From assembly GCF_901933205.1 (NCBI RefSeq), contig NC_044574.1:3288501-3352500 (forward strand): a stretch of 64,000 bases of DNA, written 5' to 3'. Of this stretch, positions 51,141 to 63,580 are shown piece by piece. Every line of letters begins with the position of its first letter. Positions within the stretch are counted from its first letter, which is position 1. Made by a program: the position numbers and the translations under genes. The notes beneath the pieces are model-generated. The model searched no databases, had not been told where the DNA came from, and was given only the letters and a program-made list of their open reading frames with translations. The stretch comes from Camarhynchus parvulus. Lineage: Eukaryota; Chordata; Aves; Passeriformes; Thraupidae.

Positions 51141-54100
51141 ATTTGTAATTTAGGAGGATTGAGAGGGGAGCTCATGGGATGGACAGCTCTGGGTATAAAG
51201 GGGCACCATCCAGCAAATGAGATGATCAGAGATCTGATGGCTGACTGCTTTTGGAGCTGAGGACATTGAATCTGGGGCCCACCACACCCTCCTGCCCCAT
51301 GGGAAGAGTGGGTCCTGCATGATGGCAAATGCTTGTGCAGAGTGAACAACTTCTATCTGAGATAAATAGATAAAATACAAAAAACAAGCTAATGAAAAAT
51401 AAATCCTCTGCCAGAAATCTCATCTCCAGCCCTGTTCTCTTTGCTACCACTTGCCACAAGCCAGAGGAGCTGATTAACCTCTCTCTTCCACATCTGGAAA
51501 TCCATGGAAGTGGACATCAAACGCCTGTGCTTTGAGGAGAGCAGGCACTGAGGCAACTCTCCTGAAGTTGTCTTTAACTTGGGAGAGAGGAAAGTCCCCA
51601 CCCTTTGCACTGAGTGTGGATTTACCTCCTGCAAGCACAGGCAGAGCCTGGGCTCCTGATAGCATCTCAGGGGATGTAAACATGGGGAGCTGGCCAAGCC
51701 TTGCCGTGGTGGAGCCGGACCAGCCTGGTTGGAGAGCAGGGAGAAGGAAATGCTGAATGCATCAGCACTCACCCAAAAGGTGGGTGGCTTCTCTAAGCCT
51801 TTCTCCAAAGGTTTGTTGTTGTTTTTGGCCAAGGTCTTGGCCTTTCTTGGAGCTCTCATTGCCTTGTGGTTTCACAACCTCGCTGAGTCAGCAGATCCTG
51901 CTCATGGGTAATTTCTAAGAGTTTATTTCTCTTCCTCTGTGTCCACATTGAGCCACCAATCCCCTGGAAAACACAGTGCTGTGCTGGCAGCAGCATGATG
52001 AGATGCTCACCCCGACCATCTGGGTCTGTCTTTATCCCCCAAACGAGGGTTTGCTGCTCCCTACCCCACCACCACCACCACCCCCTGGCACCCAAGAGAG
52101 GTGAGAAGGCTCTTCCTGTGAGCAGACAACATCTGTGGTGCTCCTGCAAAGCTGCCCTGGGAGCCATGGAGAGCAGCAGGTGGTTTTTTGGGAAGTTGGC
52201 ATGGGTGTCACGCAGATATTTTTGAGGCTGAGCAGGTGGGAAGCGGCGCTGGGTTTGTAACGTGAGCCTGGGCAGAGTAACCCAGATGTCACCCCTGTGC
52301 TGTGGGAAGAGATCCCAAGGCTGTAATGGGAGAAGGTTGGCTCCTTATTGGACCTAAAGCAGGTAGAGGAGGCAGGGGGTGAGGAGGGAAGGGTGGGATC
52401 CCCTGCTGGAGCTGTAATCAGGGCAGTTGTACAAGGACAAGGCGGATGGGGAGATTGGTTTCTGAGACGAGCTGGGCAATAAAGTGAGGGAAAATGCACC
52501 TGCACCCCAAAATCCTCCAGTGCTTGCAGAGGAACAATAGCTGGGAGCCCTCTGTGCCTCAGTTTCCCCAGGTGTAACATGGATTAAAACACTTGAGGGG
52601 CATTTTCTTGCTCTTGAGTGAGCCTGGGGCTCCACAAACAGGATGATGCTTATGGTGTTTTCTCCCTTTTGCTACAAAATCCTCCTCAAACATCTCTCCA
52701 TCAGGGGAAATCCCAGCCCAGAAGCACCTTCCCAAATGGAAGCTGTGCTAGGAAAGGGCCTCAGCTCTTCTCCCACCCTGGCAGGAGAGCAGCACGTGGC
52801 AGGTCTCCTAGGGCAGGTGTGGCATCAGCTCTCTCCCCATAAATCCTCTCTGTGTTTACTCTCTGGATTTAACCAGGGCTCAGCAATTGGAGCCGTTCCT
52901 TGGCACAGGGAAAAGCAGCTCCTCACGTGTCCACACCCATGGTGTCCCCGCCTGTCACCAGGCTAGCTGGGGAGGTGATGCTCCACCACAGCTCCTCTTC
53001 CTGCGCAGTGCTTGGAGCACTCCAGATAAGCTGCTGCCTTTGTGAGGCTTGATCCTGCCCCAGAAGTTTCTTCCTGGGTCTCATCACATCCTGGAAGTGA
53101 ACTAATCCTCTTTTGACAGCTGGGGAAACTGAGGCACAGCCCTCTGGGGTGACCCGTTCTCCCTGGGGCCACCTGCCTTTGCCATGTTGTCCTTGTCAGG
53201 GCACTGAGTGATGCTTTTTCACATTGCCCTTGGGAACAGAGGGGGAGAGATCAGCAGTTCCCATGGGAAATGTGTGGGACACCATCACATGGAGGGGAGA
53301 GAGCAGGAAGCTCTGGGAAACCATTGCAGCTCCCCAAAATCTGGATAACTCAAGGTCAGAGCCTTGGCTTGAGCTGAAGAGGATTGTTGCCTCTGCAGAG
53401 CAGACCTACACTCCACACAAGGTTGTCCCAAGGCCTTGGGAGTGGCCTTGACCCAGAAAACTTGGGATGTGTCCTTAGGATTTTGGGGCTGCTGTTGGTC
53501 AGTGGTGCAGGGTGACCTTGCTCAGTTGGTAGCTAAAGCCCACCCTAAACCTGCTCTTTACCAGCTGTCCCAGGCACAGCCAGGAGAGCTCATTCTGCCC
53601 TTCCAGCCAGCAGCTTTCCATGCGGCAGCAGGGATTTTTGAGCTGAGCATCCCAGGGGTTATTTATGATCTGCAGAGAAGGCTGGTCGGGTTGGAGGCTC
53701 CTGACTCCATTCACGTATCCCCTGCCTTGTTTTGTGCAGGGTGAGGAGCACTTGACCTGGGCTGTGCTTCATCTGCCTCTGGCTGGATGCCTTTCCCATG
53801 AAACTGGGCACCCTGCATCCAGCTGGCAAGCTGCAGGGACCTTTGACTCAGCTGGACTCAGTTCCAGCTCCCAGTCCCTCGTGAAAACCTACCCTTGGTG
53901 CTGGAGGAATTTGCTGGATGCACCTGAGGCCTTGCAGTGCCTTTTTATAACTCTGTCTGGGTGGGGAAAGCTGAGCCACCACATGGGAATTCCTGCTGGA
54001 GAGAAAAGGGGTCAGGATGCTCCTCTGGGTGGTCCATGGGAGGGTGGCATCAAGCTGGGCACCCCTCTGAAGGCACCACGGGGTGGGTGCTTTTGCTCCC

Positions 54101-54214
54101 ACCTTCCTCTGGGAGGAAGAACCTCTTCTCCAGGGCCATCCATCCCACCAGGATGCAGGCATGGGAGCAAGCAGGGAGCAGGGAGCTGGAATTTGGTGGA
54201 TCTATTTCCATCCC

Positions 54215-54285
54215 TGCCCTCGACGCGGCGCGGAGCCCCGGTGTTACATAACTGCTGGGAACCAAAACACTGACGTCAGACACTT
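54215..54285. promoter_or_regulatory. CpG cluster with CRE palindrome
   Basis: CTCGACGCGGCGCGGAGCC is followed 35 bp later by the full CRE TGACGTCA (54271-54278) and a TAATTA-type site. The combination stands out in a CpG-poor region, but no exon was recognised next to it. Confidence 0.3.
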
Positions 54286-54534
54286 TAATTAGCAGCAAAA
54301 AAAGGGATTTCAGGGATGCTGTGGAAGGATTCTGTGTCAGCAGGTTCCCCTCCCCAGGACTGGGATACATCTTGGGAGAGAAGTGTCACCATAGCTCTCC
54401 AGCACCCCCAAAGCAGCCAATGGTTCATGGAGATGGTCCCCAACATGTGTGGGGCACTCAAGGAGCTTTATTCCATTTTTCCCCAGCCTCTGAGGTTTGT
54501 CTTGGTGTTTCCCAGAGCCAGCAGTGGTGCATTT

Positions 54535-54720
54535 TGTGGATCGTACCAAAGTGAATCATTTTGTGGATAACACCACACTGGGAAGCAGGGTGGAGGCCCA
54601 GGGGACCCTGCAGAGGCTGATGCCACATCTTGGGATAGGCTGGACACCTGCAGGGAGGATCTGGGATCCCTGCAAGACCAAGCCTGGAGGCAACGTTCCA
54701 TTTTGGGCTCCTCAGTCCTA
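54535..54720 (+). mobile_element. Possible decayed CR1 reverse-transcriptase fragment
   Basis: The frame VNHFVDNTTLGSRVEAQGTL resembles the CR1 reverse-transcriptase region around its FADDT catalytic motif, with the metal-binding aspartates partly lost. Weak similarity only. Confidence 0.4.
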
Positions 54721-55666
54721 AGAGAGCCCTTGGTGTGTGCTGGGGCCAGCCCAGCAGATCCCAGGAAGGGTGGGATGCACCTGGAATCTTTGTGGGAGGG
54801 AATGGGAAAGCCACAGGTGACCTGTGAGAAGATGCCACCACCACGGCCAGCAGACATGAGCAAATCCAGTCTATTTGCACCCTGAGACTGATTTGCATAT
54901 TGAGATAATGAATTCTCCCTGATGGCCTGATGGTTGCTTTGCTCAAACCCATGAAGAAATGGAGATTTTCTTCTCTGCTTGGAGCAGGACGCTCGCCCCA
55001 CTGGGCAGAATTCAGCCCCAGGGAAGCAGGGAGGTGGATTCCCAGTGGTTTGTTGAGGATCTTGGGCACCCATGAAGGAGGCAGCCTCAAGTCTCACCAC
55101 ACTCACATCCATGATCTTATTTTGATGCAGCTGATGATGTTTTATTCCCCAATGAGCTCCAGTTCATCTCATTCTGCAGCTCAGCTTGGTGGTTATGCTT
55201 CCTCAGGAGGGGGAATATTCCCTCAAGCTGCGGCTCAGACAGGATATTTTTGGCATAATTGGGTTTCTACTTGGCATTCATTATTTCCAGATATTTGCCT
55301 TGAAAATCCCCTCCAAGGTGTCCTGGGGGGATGCTGGGCTGCCTCCATCCCCTTGGCTCATCAGGCTTTTGTTTTTGCTGGAAATCATGATCCCATGGAG
55401 AGCCCAGAGGTCTGAACATGTGATGGTGGATGCAGGAAAACCATGGAGGTGGCAGGAACTCCCTGATAATGGGGCTCTGATTATCTTGTGCTCACAGAAA
55501 CTGGAGAGGAGACACAGTGAGATCTGGAAATACACTGGGCAACTCATCAAAACACACCCAGCTGTGTCCCAAGGGGAAAAGGAAGCATGTGGGGGCTGAT
55601 CTCCTGTAAAATCCCAATTTCCAGTCTCCATAGGGCCTCCCTTTGCTTGGGATGCAAAGCGCAGCT

Positions 55667-55988
55667 TGTAACCCCGCATTTCTCTTCCCAGAGAAAAGCA
55701 AGGCACAATTCTTCCCAGGAATATTTCTCGGATTCACATTCTCTGAACCTCAGAGAAAGGAAAAACACAATTCTTATCACTTGCTGTGGCTGTGTTTGTG
55801 TGAAAGTAGAATGCAGTATGGAGATTGCTTACCCAGAGTGATGGGGTTTTGGTTCCTTATTTTAGATGTATAGAATAATAAAGTATAATAAAGTAATTAA
55901 AGTAATTAATTAATTAAAGTAATTAATTAGCCTTCTGATATCCATGGAGTCAGATCCATCAATATCTCCCCTCGCTGGGGCTGTCACA
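55667..55988 (+). mobile_element. Solo LTR (family B)
   Basis: Shares with 58437-59247 (opposite orientation) the blocks CTCTTCCCAGAGAAAAGCAA, TTCTCTGAACCTCAGAGAAA, AACACAATTCTTATCACTTG and GGAGTCAGATCCATC. Its interior has an expanded AAAGTAATTAATTAATT motif. No target duplication is certain. Confidence 0.75.
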
Positions 55989-56713
55989 GCGTTGCAATAA
56001 GAGCTGAGGGTTGGGAACTTCCAGCTTTGGAAGTGAGATCCCATTGATGGGATCTCTTCGTGCTGTCGGTTTCCAAAGCAGGATTTGGTGATTCCCAGCG
56101 TGGCCTGGGACACTGCCATCCTCTAGTGGCTGTGTCCAGAAGCACAGGAGTGCTGCTGTGGAGACACCAGGGGCTTGGGGCTCTTCCCTGGGGGGCTGGA
56201 GTGTGGGGTGGGGATGACATCCATGGATGTTCCCCTTTCCCCCATCCCCAGCAAGGATGGGGGGCAGCTTTTCTTGCTGGAAAAGGGCTTGGTGTACTCC
56301 CAGTGAGCTTTGTAAATTTGTATTTTTTGTCACTGACACAAAGCTCCTCCATGGGCTTCATGTCTTGGGTTTGGCCCTCCAAGGGTGGGTGGATTTTGGG
56401 GCAGCCTAACTCCACTCATCCAGATAAAGTCCTTGGGAACTGGAATTCCCAAGTCTGGAATGAAGAGTTCTGTTAGATGTGAATGCAAGATCCCATCTTT
56501 GGGAAATTTTTGTAGCTTGTGGTCTTGGCATCTCTGCCTTTTACTTCAGCCCCATCTTATATTCTAGAGTTGAAACTACTGCAACTGCGTGGAGGTTGTG
56601 TAGTGTTGGGGAGGACAGAAAAAACTTTTCTTTTCTCTTCAGTGAGGGATACAGGACCAGGAAGAGGTCCCAGGATGGTTTCTGTGGGAGATGAGGAGGT
56701 AAAAGTGGTGACC

Positions 56714-56895
56714 TCCAAATCACAGAACACCCTGAGCTGGACAGGACCCACAAGGATCATCGAGTCCAGCTCCTGGCCCTGCACAGGGCAGCCCCAAAAA
56801 TCCCCCCCTGTGCCTGAGAGCATTGTCCAAATTGTCCTTGAGCTCTGGCAGCCCTGGGGCTGTGCCCATTCCCTGGGGAAGCCTCTCTGGAGGGT
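56714..56895 (-). mobile_element. CR1-like 3' fragment of a different subfamily
   Basis: Reverse CR1-type tail AATCACAGAACACCCTGAGC, then GACCCACAAGGATCATCGAG and CCTGGCCCTGCACAGGGC blocks. Confidence 0.75.
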
Positions 56896-57001
56896 CATGG
56901 CTTGGGTTGAGCAGGGGACAGCAGCAACTCAGAGCAGGGATGGGAGGGAGAGTGGCAGGAGGAAGGGGACAGAAGAGAGATAACCACAGAAGGGAGCTCT
57001 A

Positions 57002-57205
57002 AAGCAAATCTATATCTATCCATATCTATATCTTTATCTAATCTATATATATCTATATCTATATCTATAGTTATATTATAATTTCTATATGTACTTATAT
57101 ATGTATATATATAAATATATATAAATATAAATATTCATTTTATTTTAATTTTAAATATATATTTATATTTAAATATATATTTAAATATAAATATATTTTT
57201 ATGGA
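57002..57205. repeat. AT-rich microsatellite (TATATC/TATAAA)
   Basis: CTATATCTATATCTATA runs pass into AAATATATATAAATATAAA runs. Confidence 0.92.
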
Positions 57206-57479
57206 CCTGAAATGGGGACCTGAGCCAAATCTCAGAACCCTGTGAGGACATGACTATCACAGGGCCTGTGATGAGGCTGGCACAGGATATTTGAATAGAT
57301 TTGAATATTCACTGTGAATCCTGAGAGTCTCCTTTTCCCTGCCTTCCTCTCCCAGCCACAGTCCCTTCCCACAGCAGGATTTCCTGCTGGGATGGACACA
57401 GCTGTCCCAGCTACAACTGACCCGCCCTCTGCTCCCCCACTGATGGAAAGGCATACAGGGGTTGGGGGGAGAAGGGATG

Positions 57480-57640
57480 ACCACAGAATTCCAGAATGGT
57501 TTGGGTTGGAAGGGATTTTATGGATAATCAGGTCTCCACATCCCCTGCCATGGGCAGGGACACCTTCCCCTAGCCCCATCCGACCTGGTCTGGCAGGGAA
57601 ATGTTGCCAAATATCCTTTTGGATCCTGATCCTACTTCTG
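57480..57640 (-). mobile_element. CR1 LINE 3' fragment
   Basis: Reverse CR1: CAGAATTCCAGAATGGTTTG, GGTTGGAAGGGATTTTATGG and CCCCTGCCATGGGCAGGG. Confidence 0.88.
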
Positions 57641-57705
57641 TAACACTCCTCTGTCCAAGAGGACAAAGGTTTGAAATCTCACTCAATTATTGAAGTTTGG
57701 TACAA

Positions 57706-57912
57706 AATTGAAATACAGCTTTAAAATGTGGTGGAAATCCATTTCTTTGCACAATATGCTGCATTTTTGTTGCATTGCATCTTGCTCAATGTGATCCTGG
57801 TCCATGAAAGGAGAGCTTAGGGGCCAAAGTAATAAAATAAATTGATAAAGAAATGATCATAGCAACTAATTCAGAACCATATGCCAGGCATTCAGATGAT
57901 GTGGGCTGTCAG
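57706..57912 (+). repeat. About 206-bp dispersed repeat, copy 1
   Basis: GAAATACAGCTTTAAAATG to CAGATGATGTGGGCTGTCA recurs at 59341-59546 with few differences. The sequence outside the pair does not match, so it is either a short transposon of unrecognised family or a local copy. Confidence 0.85.
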
Positions 57913-58436
57913 CTGAGATCCCTGGTGCTTTTTCTTACCACCCTGACTGCTGTGAGTGTCCACAGAAACACTGCAGGAGTGGATCTTCATGCAACAAAAA
58001 TGCCTGGTCCCTTCAGCTGCACAGAGGAGCCTGAAAAAATTGTTGAAAAAGCAAGAAAACAGACAAAAAAAAATCCCAGAAGAGATAATTTAACATGCCA
58101 AAAATTCCTGAGTCAATGTTCCAGAGGCTTGAACGTGCTGGCCTGTCCTGCTGCTGGTCCCAAATGAGATGTGAATATCCTTGGCCAAAGCAGGGTTTCA
58201 GGTTGCTCGCAGCTTTTGCTGCCTCTGCAGTTCTGACATTCTGTGGTTTCGATGGAAATCTGCCTCCCTCCAGCTGCCTGTCAGTGGATTGCAGCTCCAG
58301 CTGCATCTCCCAGTGCCCTGAGCAGGAGCAGAGCTCTGCAGGGATGTTCTCACATGGGGCTGAGCTGGCTGGAAACCCCAGGTCAGCCTCGGGTGCATCC
58401 TGGTGAGGCTTTTCTGGAATTACTGGGGGTTTATGG

Positions 58437-59247
58437 TGTAGATGATATTTTTGTCCCCAATGAGGGGAGAGAAATGGTGCATCTGACTCCACCTTATCAG
58501 AAGGCTAATTAATTACTTTGTTATACCATATTATTCTATATTATATTACACTATGATACATTACATCTAAAGTGAATCTGCCTGCACACAACTGCACTGA
58601 ATTCTGTGACTGTCAGCCTTCAGTTCTGACACAGACACACCTGTCACAGACATGTTTTATGAAAAATCCCTTTGCCAAGATTTTTCTCCTGAGAAGCTGA
58701 GAGGCCTCAGAAATGAAATGTAAGTAATAATTATCTGCTGCTGTGGAATGCAACAGGCCCATCTTTAATTGGTCTCATGTTGTCGTTTTTTAATTAATGG
58801 CCAATCACAGTCTGGCTGTCTTGGACTTTGGTCAGTCACAAGATTTTATTATCATTCTATTCTTTTCCTTTTAAGCCTTCTGATGAAATCCTTTCTTCTA
58901 TTCTTTTAGTATAGTTCTAGTATATAATTTTCTTTTAATATAATATATATCATAAAATAATAAATCAGCCTTCTGAAACATGGAGTCAAATTCTCATCTC
59001 TTCCCTCGTCCTGGCACCCCTGTGAACACCACCATACACACCTGGCCCTGATGGGCCAAGGAAACAAAACCCCATCACTCTGGGTAAACAATCTCCATAT
59101 TACATTCTACTTTTGCACAAACACAGGCACAGCAAGTGATAAGAATTGTGTTTTTCCTTTCTCTGAGGTTCAGAGAATGTGAACCCCAGAAATATTCTTG
59201 GGAAGAATTGTGCCTTGCTTTTCTCTGGGAAGAGAAACATGGTTACA
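58437..59247 (-). mobile_element. Solo LTR (family B) interrupted by a younger LTR
   Basis: Ends TGTAGATGATAT... and ...ATGGTTACA are flanked by perfect 6-bp duplicates TTATGG (58431-58436 and 59248-59253). Subtracting the inner LTR and one duplicate leaves about 410 bp homologous to the copy at 55667-55988 in reverse. Confidence 0.85.
58642..59036 (+). mobile_element. Solo LTR (family A) nested in family B LTR
   Basis: A 395-bp copy of the family seen at 4338 and 49377, flanked by perfect 6-bp duplicates CACACC (58636-58641 and 59037-59042). Its terminal CA is changed to TA. AATAAATCAG near the 3' part is its own poly(A)-type signal. Confidence 0.88.
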
Positions 59248-59340
59248 TTATGGGTCATGGTCCTGCCTTTCACAGAGCAAAGAGGGCTGCTGTGTAAATT
59301 TGGAGCAAGCTACCCAGGCAGAGATTTGTTGTTTTTGCAA

Positions 59341-59546
59341 ATTTGAAATACAGCTTAAAAATGTGTTGGAAATCCATTTCTTTGCACAATAAACTGCATT
59401 TTTGTTGCATTGCATTTTGCTCAATGTGATCCTGGTCCATGAAAGGAAAGCTTAGGAGCCAAAGTAATAACATCAATTAATAAAGAAATGATCATAGCAA
59501 CTAATTCAGAACCATATGCCAGGCATTCAGGTGATGTGGGCTGTCA
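59341..59546 (+). repeat. About 206-bp dispersed repeat, copy 2
   Basis: Direct copy of 57706-57912, 1.6 kb away, in the same orientation. The shared core includes TTCTTTGCACAATA and AACCATATGCCAGGCATTCA. Confidence 0.85.
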
Positions 59547-60177
59547 CATTTGAATTAATTTGGTTGTGCTGCACCCTTGCTTGTGGGAAATAGTAAAGGT
59601 AAGATGATTTTTTTTGTACTTTTGATAATTGACTAAAACAATTGTCTGTGAGCTTTACCAATATACTATTGGCTAGAAAGTTTTTAAAATGTTCTGTAAC
59701 AAAGAAATCTTCATCTGCTGCTGGCTGTATGTGAGTTTTTTACTATCTTTCTGTTGTCTCAACCATGTATGTCCCAAAACATCCCTCTTAGTTCAGGAAG
59801 AGAGCTGTTTTCTGCTGAGGATGACATTTTCCATGGTCCAAGGCCACGTGTGATTTCCCTGTGGTTCTGTTCACAGCTCAGGGAGAGCATCACCTCTGGG
59901 AGTCCTGGTGCCCAGGAACTGCTGATGGTCTGGAGAACACCAAAGGCTCCTGCAGATACCAGAAAACTCTGAACTGGATTAGTTTGCATCACCATCCCTC
60001 CTCCCAGTGAGAGGACAATTGATGGCACTGTGATGGACCTTCAGTGATGGCTGAGAGGACCTTCTCTGACTGAGGTTGTGCTTGTAGGGCTTTATCTGGA
60101 GCTTATGAAGGGCATCATGCCCTTTGTCTGAGTGGAAAATTGGCTCCTCTGCATTTTTCCTTTTCCCATTTTGATCA

Positions 60178-60549
60178 TTCCATCCATCATCCATCCATCC
60201 ATCCATCCATCCATCCATCCATCCATCCATCCATCCATCATCCATCCATCCATCATCCATCCATCATCCATCATCCATCCATCATCCATCCATCCATTCA
60301 TCATCCATGCATCCATGCATCCATGCATGCATGCATCCATCCATCCATCATCCATCCATCATCCATCCATCCATCCATCCATCCATCCATCCATCCATCC
60401 ATCATCCATCATCCATCCATCCATCCCTCCATCCATCCATCATCCATCTATCCATCCATCCATCCATCCATCCATCCATCCATCCATCCATCCATCCATC
60501 CATCCATCATCCATCCATCCATCCATCCATCCATCCATCATCCATCCCT
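60178..60549 (+). repeat. (ATCC)n microsatellite
   Basis: About 370 bp of CATC/CCAT tetramers with frequent CATCAT phase slips and a GCATGCATGCAT island. It produces long Ile-His-Pro-Ser frames on one strand and Met-Asp-Gly-Trp frames on the other, which are artefacts. Confidence 0.98.
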
Positions 60550-61380
60550 CCTTTCTGGTGCCCAGAGCAGCTCTATTTCAGTGGCTGGTGCTGCCTGTCT
60601 AAAGGGAGAGCTGGGATCTATCATTCGCACACTCCTTGTTTTTCTAAGACTTTGCCTTTAATTACTGATAAATCTGCCAGACTCCACTCTTTTTCCCCCA
60701 GGCTGGCTGGCTGCCTCAAGGCTGAAGTGTTTTTGGAAAATTTCAGCTAAAATAGTTCAGCATTTTGCAAGAATTAGATTAGGAGGGGGAAAAATAAAAC
60801 CACAAAAAACCCAACTGTTTTTCTCCAGTTGTGTGGGAAGCTTCCAGCTGTTTTCTGCAGCCATTTCATCCCTGGTGTGCATCTGAGGGGGCCCTGAAAG
60901 CCTGGGGCAGGGAAGATCCTTGATTCACTGTCCTTGAGCAGATCCTGTCCTTGTCTGGCAGCCTCTGCTGGCCATGAGCCTGCTGTGGCTGCTCCTGGTA
61001 GAGCAAGGCTGCTCCTTCCTGCACTGCTCCATCAGGAAAAAGGGAGAAAGGGATGTTGGAGGCTGCCCTGGAGCTCTTTACTTCTTCCTGAAATCCCCCA
61101 TCAGCCCCAGAGAAGTTTGTATTACATACATTCTGTGGGGCCAGCGCTGCCTCCCTCCCTAAAGATGGATTCAGCTGAGGCAAAATGGCCCTGGGGAGGT
61201 GCCATGGGGCACCTGGTGGAGCTGGTAGATTTATCACAGGACCTTCAAGGTGCTGAAGCTCCTCTGGAACAGCAGGTGGGATATCCCAGCCCTGCACCTC
61301 TGCCCCACTCAGCCAAGCCCTGGTGTCCCAATCCACATCCTGCAGGGGTAGGATGGGACTGCAACGCCAGGCCAGGATCA

Positions 61381-61448
61381 GGGCAGAGTCTGTGACCCTC
61401 ACTGGAGCCTCAGGGCAGAGTCTGTGACCCTCACTGGAGCCTCAGGGT
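61381..61448 (+). repeat. 32-bp tandem duplicate
   Basis: GGGCAGAGTCTGTGACCCTC and the 12 bp after it are repeated exactly once at 61413. Confidence 0.95.
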
Positions 61449-61574
61449 CTTCATCTTGTCTCTTTTTTTACATCTTGTTCCTCCTGCAGAGGGAATGTGG
61501 ATGGATGAGGAGCTCCACATGCCCCAGCCACGAGCACTCACAGCCCAGAGCCCTCTGTGTGCTCATCCCCAGCA

Positions 61575-62100
61575 GGGCAGGGGGATTCTGCAGGTGAGAC
61601 CCCCCTGCAGAGCTGCTCCAGCCCTGGGGACAACAGCAGGAGGAGCTGGAGCTGCTGGAGAGAGCCCAGAGGAGGCCATGGAGCTGCTCCAAGGGCTGGA
61701 GCCAGGCTGGGAGAGCTGGGGGTGCTCACCTGGAGAGGGGAAAGATCCAGGGAGAGCTCAGAGCCCCTTCCAGGGCCTAAAGGGGCTCCAGGAGAGCTGG
61801 AGAGGGACTGGGGACAGGGGATGGAGGGACAGGACACAGGGAATGGCTCCCACTGCCACAGGGCAGGGATGGATGGGATATTAAGAAGAAATTCTCCTTG
61901 TGAGGGTGGGCAGGCCCTGGCACAGGGTGCCCAGAGAAGCTGCGGCTGCCCCTGGATCCCTGGAAGTGCCCAAGCCCAGGTTGGACAGGGCTTGGAGCAC
62001 TCTGGGATAGTGGAAGGTGTCCCTGCCCATGGCAGGGGGTGGAACAAGATGGACTTTAATGACACTTCCAACCCAAACCATTCCAGGATTGTCTGACTCC
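61575..62100 (+). mobile_element. CR1 LINE 3' fragment (about 525 bp)
   Basis: Sense CR1 from CAGGTGAGACCCCCCTGCAG through CAGGAGGAGCTGGAGCTGC and GGAGCACTCTGGGATAGTGG to a decayed AACCATTCCAGGATTGTCTG end. Confidence 0.92.
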
Positions 62101-62949
62101 ACCACTCTCCTGCCCTTGCTGGCTGCTGTGTGCTGCACAGGGGCTCTGGAGGATGAGGGAAAGGCTGAGACACACTGTGTCCACCCCTCCTGTCCCCTCT
62201 AGGACATCTCATGTGGCACTCCTGGGCTGTCCCCAAGTGTGTGTCCCTGCACCCTCCATGGCCAGGGGCTGGTGCTCTGCAGGCAGCTGTGCAAACAACC
62301 CCATCTGGCCCTCAGCTCACACTGAAAAATCAAAGGGAGTTTGGAGGCTGAGTCAAACAAAGTAAATAAACACAAGAACCCCCTCCACTGAAAACACAGA
62401 CTGGGAAAAAAAAAAGGAAATCTGACCCAAAGCAAAAGAGTTATTTTGCTTTTGTTTCTAGCCCTAACCCTGTTTTGATTTAGTACTGCTGGTGTGAATA
62501 AGCTGTGGCAGATGTTGTCATTTTTTTCATCTGTTGTGTATTTTTTTTTTCTTTTATTTTCATCTGTCTAGAGAGATTTGCCAGATTCATGAGTTCTTCT
62601 GGCCACTAAAATCCCCTTTTTTTCAGTGGAAAAGGCAGAGTGAGCCAGACCCTGCTAGATGAAGGTGCAGTGGCTCACATAGGACCCTGGACCAGGCTCA
62701 GACTTTAGTCCTGCCTCAGCTTTGGCCTCCAGATGTTGCTTTGGAGGGGTGTGCACATCCCTTTGTCCCTCTCTGTCCTATCAGTGATATCCTTGCAGAT
62801 GTGACCTGAGATTCTCCATCAATCCCAGCAGATATTCCTGGTGTTCATCCCACCCCAGATCCTGCTGGCACTGCCAGGCTTTGCCATTTCTCTTCTGGAT
62901 TCAACTGATGCCTCAGCTTTTATATTTTTCAGATTCTCTGCTGCTTTAG

Positions 62950-63412
62950 TGTGTTGGTTTGGGTTTCATATGAGGGGATGGTGAGCTCTCTGCACAGAGC
63001 AGGGAGACAAAACAATTCCTGCCCCAGCTGGGCACCAAGGACAAATGATCCAAATCTCAGCCCCAAGAGCACAAACAACGTGGGCTGAAGAGAGAAAAAC
63101 AAGAAGGATGGGACTGCATGGGCTAAAGCTGTACTTGGACAATTAACTCCAATATGCAAACGGAGCAGAACTGATCAAAGTGAGAGACCCCATGACCGGT
63201 CGTGCATTTTGTGACCATTTTGGTTCATCTTGGGTTCCTTTTGTGACCATTTTGGGTTCATTTTTTGACCATTTTGGTTCGTCTTGGGTGCAGCCCTGGC
63301 TGGGCTCTTGTGCTGCCCAAGGTGGATCCATTGAGGCCTCCCAATAAATCCCTGCTTTATTCTTTAATTCTGTCCAGCCTCTGTTCCAGGTCAGCCTTCC
63401 CAAGGTGTCACA
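62950..63412 (+). mobile_element. Probable LTR of a third family
   Basis: A sense AATAAA (63343-63348) in CCCAATAAATCCCTGCTTTA followed by TTCTGTCCAGCCTCTGTTCC is typical of avian retroviral LTR 3' regions. The part 63210-63290 has imperfect GACCATTTTGGGTTCATT repeats. Ends are approximate and no target duplication was found. Confidence 0.5.
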
Positions 63413-63580
63413 GCCTATTTTGGTTCTTCATGAGGTGGCACATGTCACATGGGTTGAGTGACTTCCCCCTCCTCTTTAGGTGGGCTTGATGAAAGAGGAC
63501 TCAAGAGAAGGGGCGAAGGGTGGGTCAGGGTGTTTTTCAGGCTCATTTCTGTAATGTAGTATAATAAAATATAAAAATAA

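Noticed and set aside
54458..55112. Two overlapping minus-strand frames of 210 and 214 codons
   Set aside because: Same region, different frames, no recognised motif and overlap with a possible CR1 remnant; a chance effect in GC-moderate sequence.
60092..60750. Ile-His-Pro-Ser and Met-Asp-Gly-Trp frames of up to 173 codons
   Set aside because: Translations of the ATCC microsatellite.
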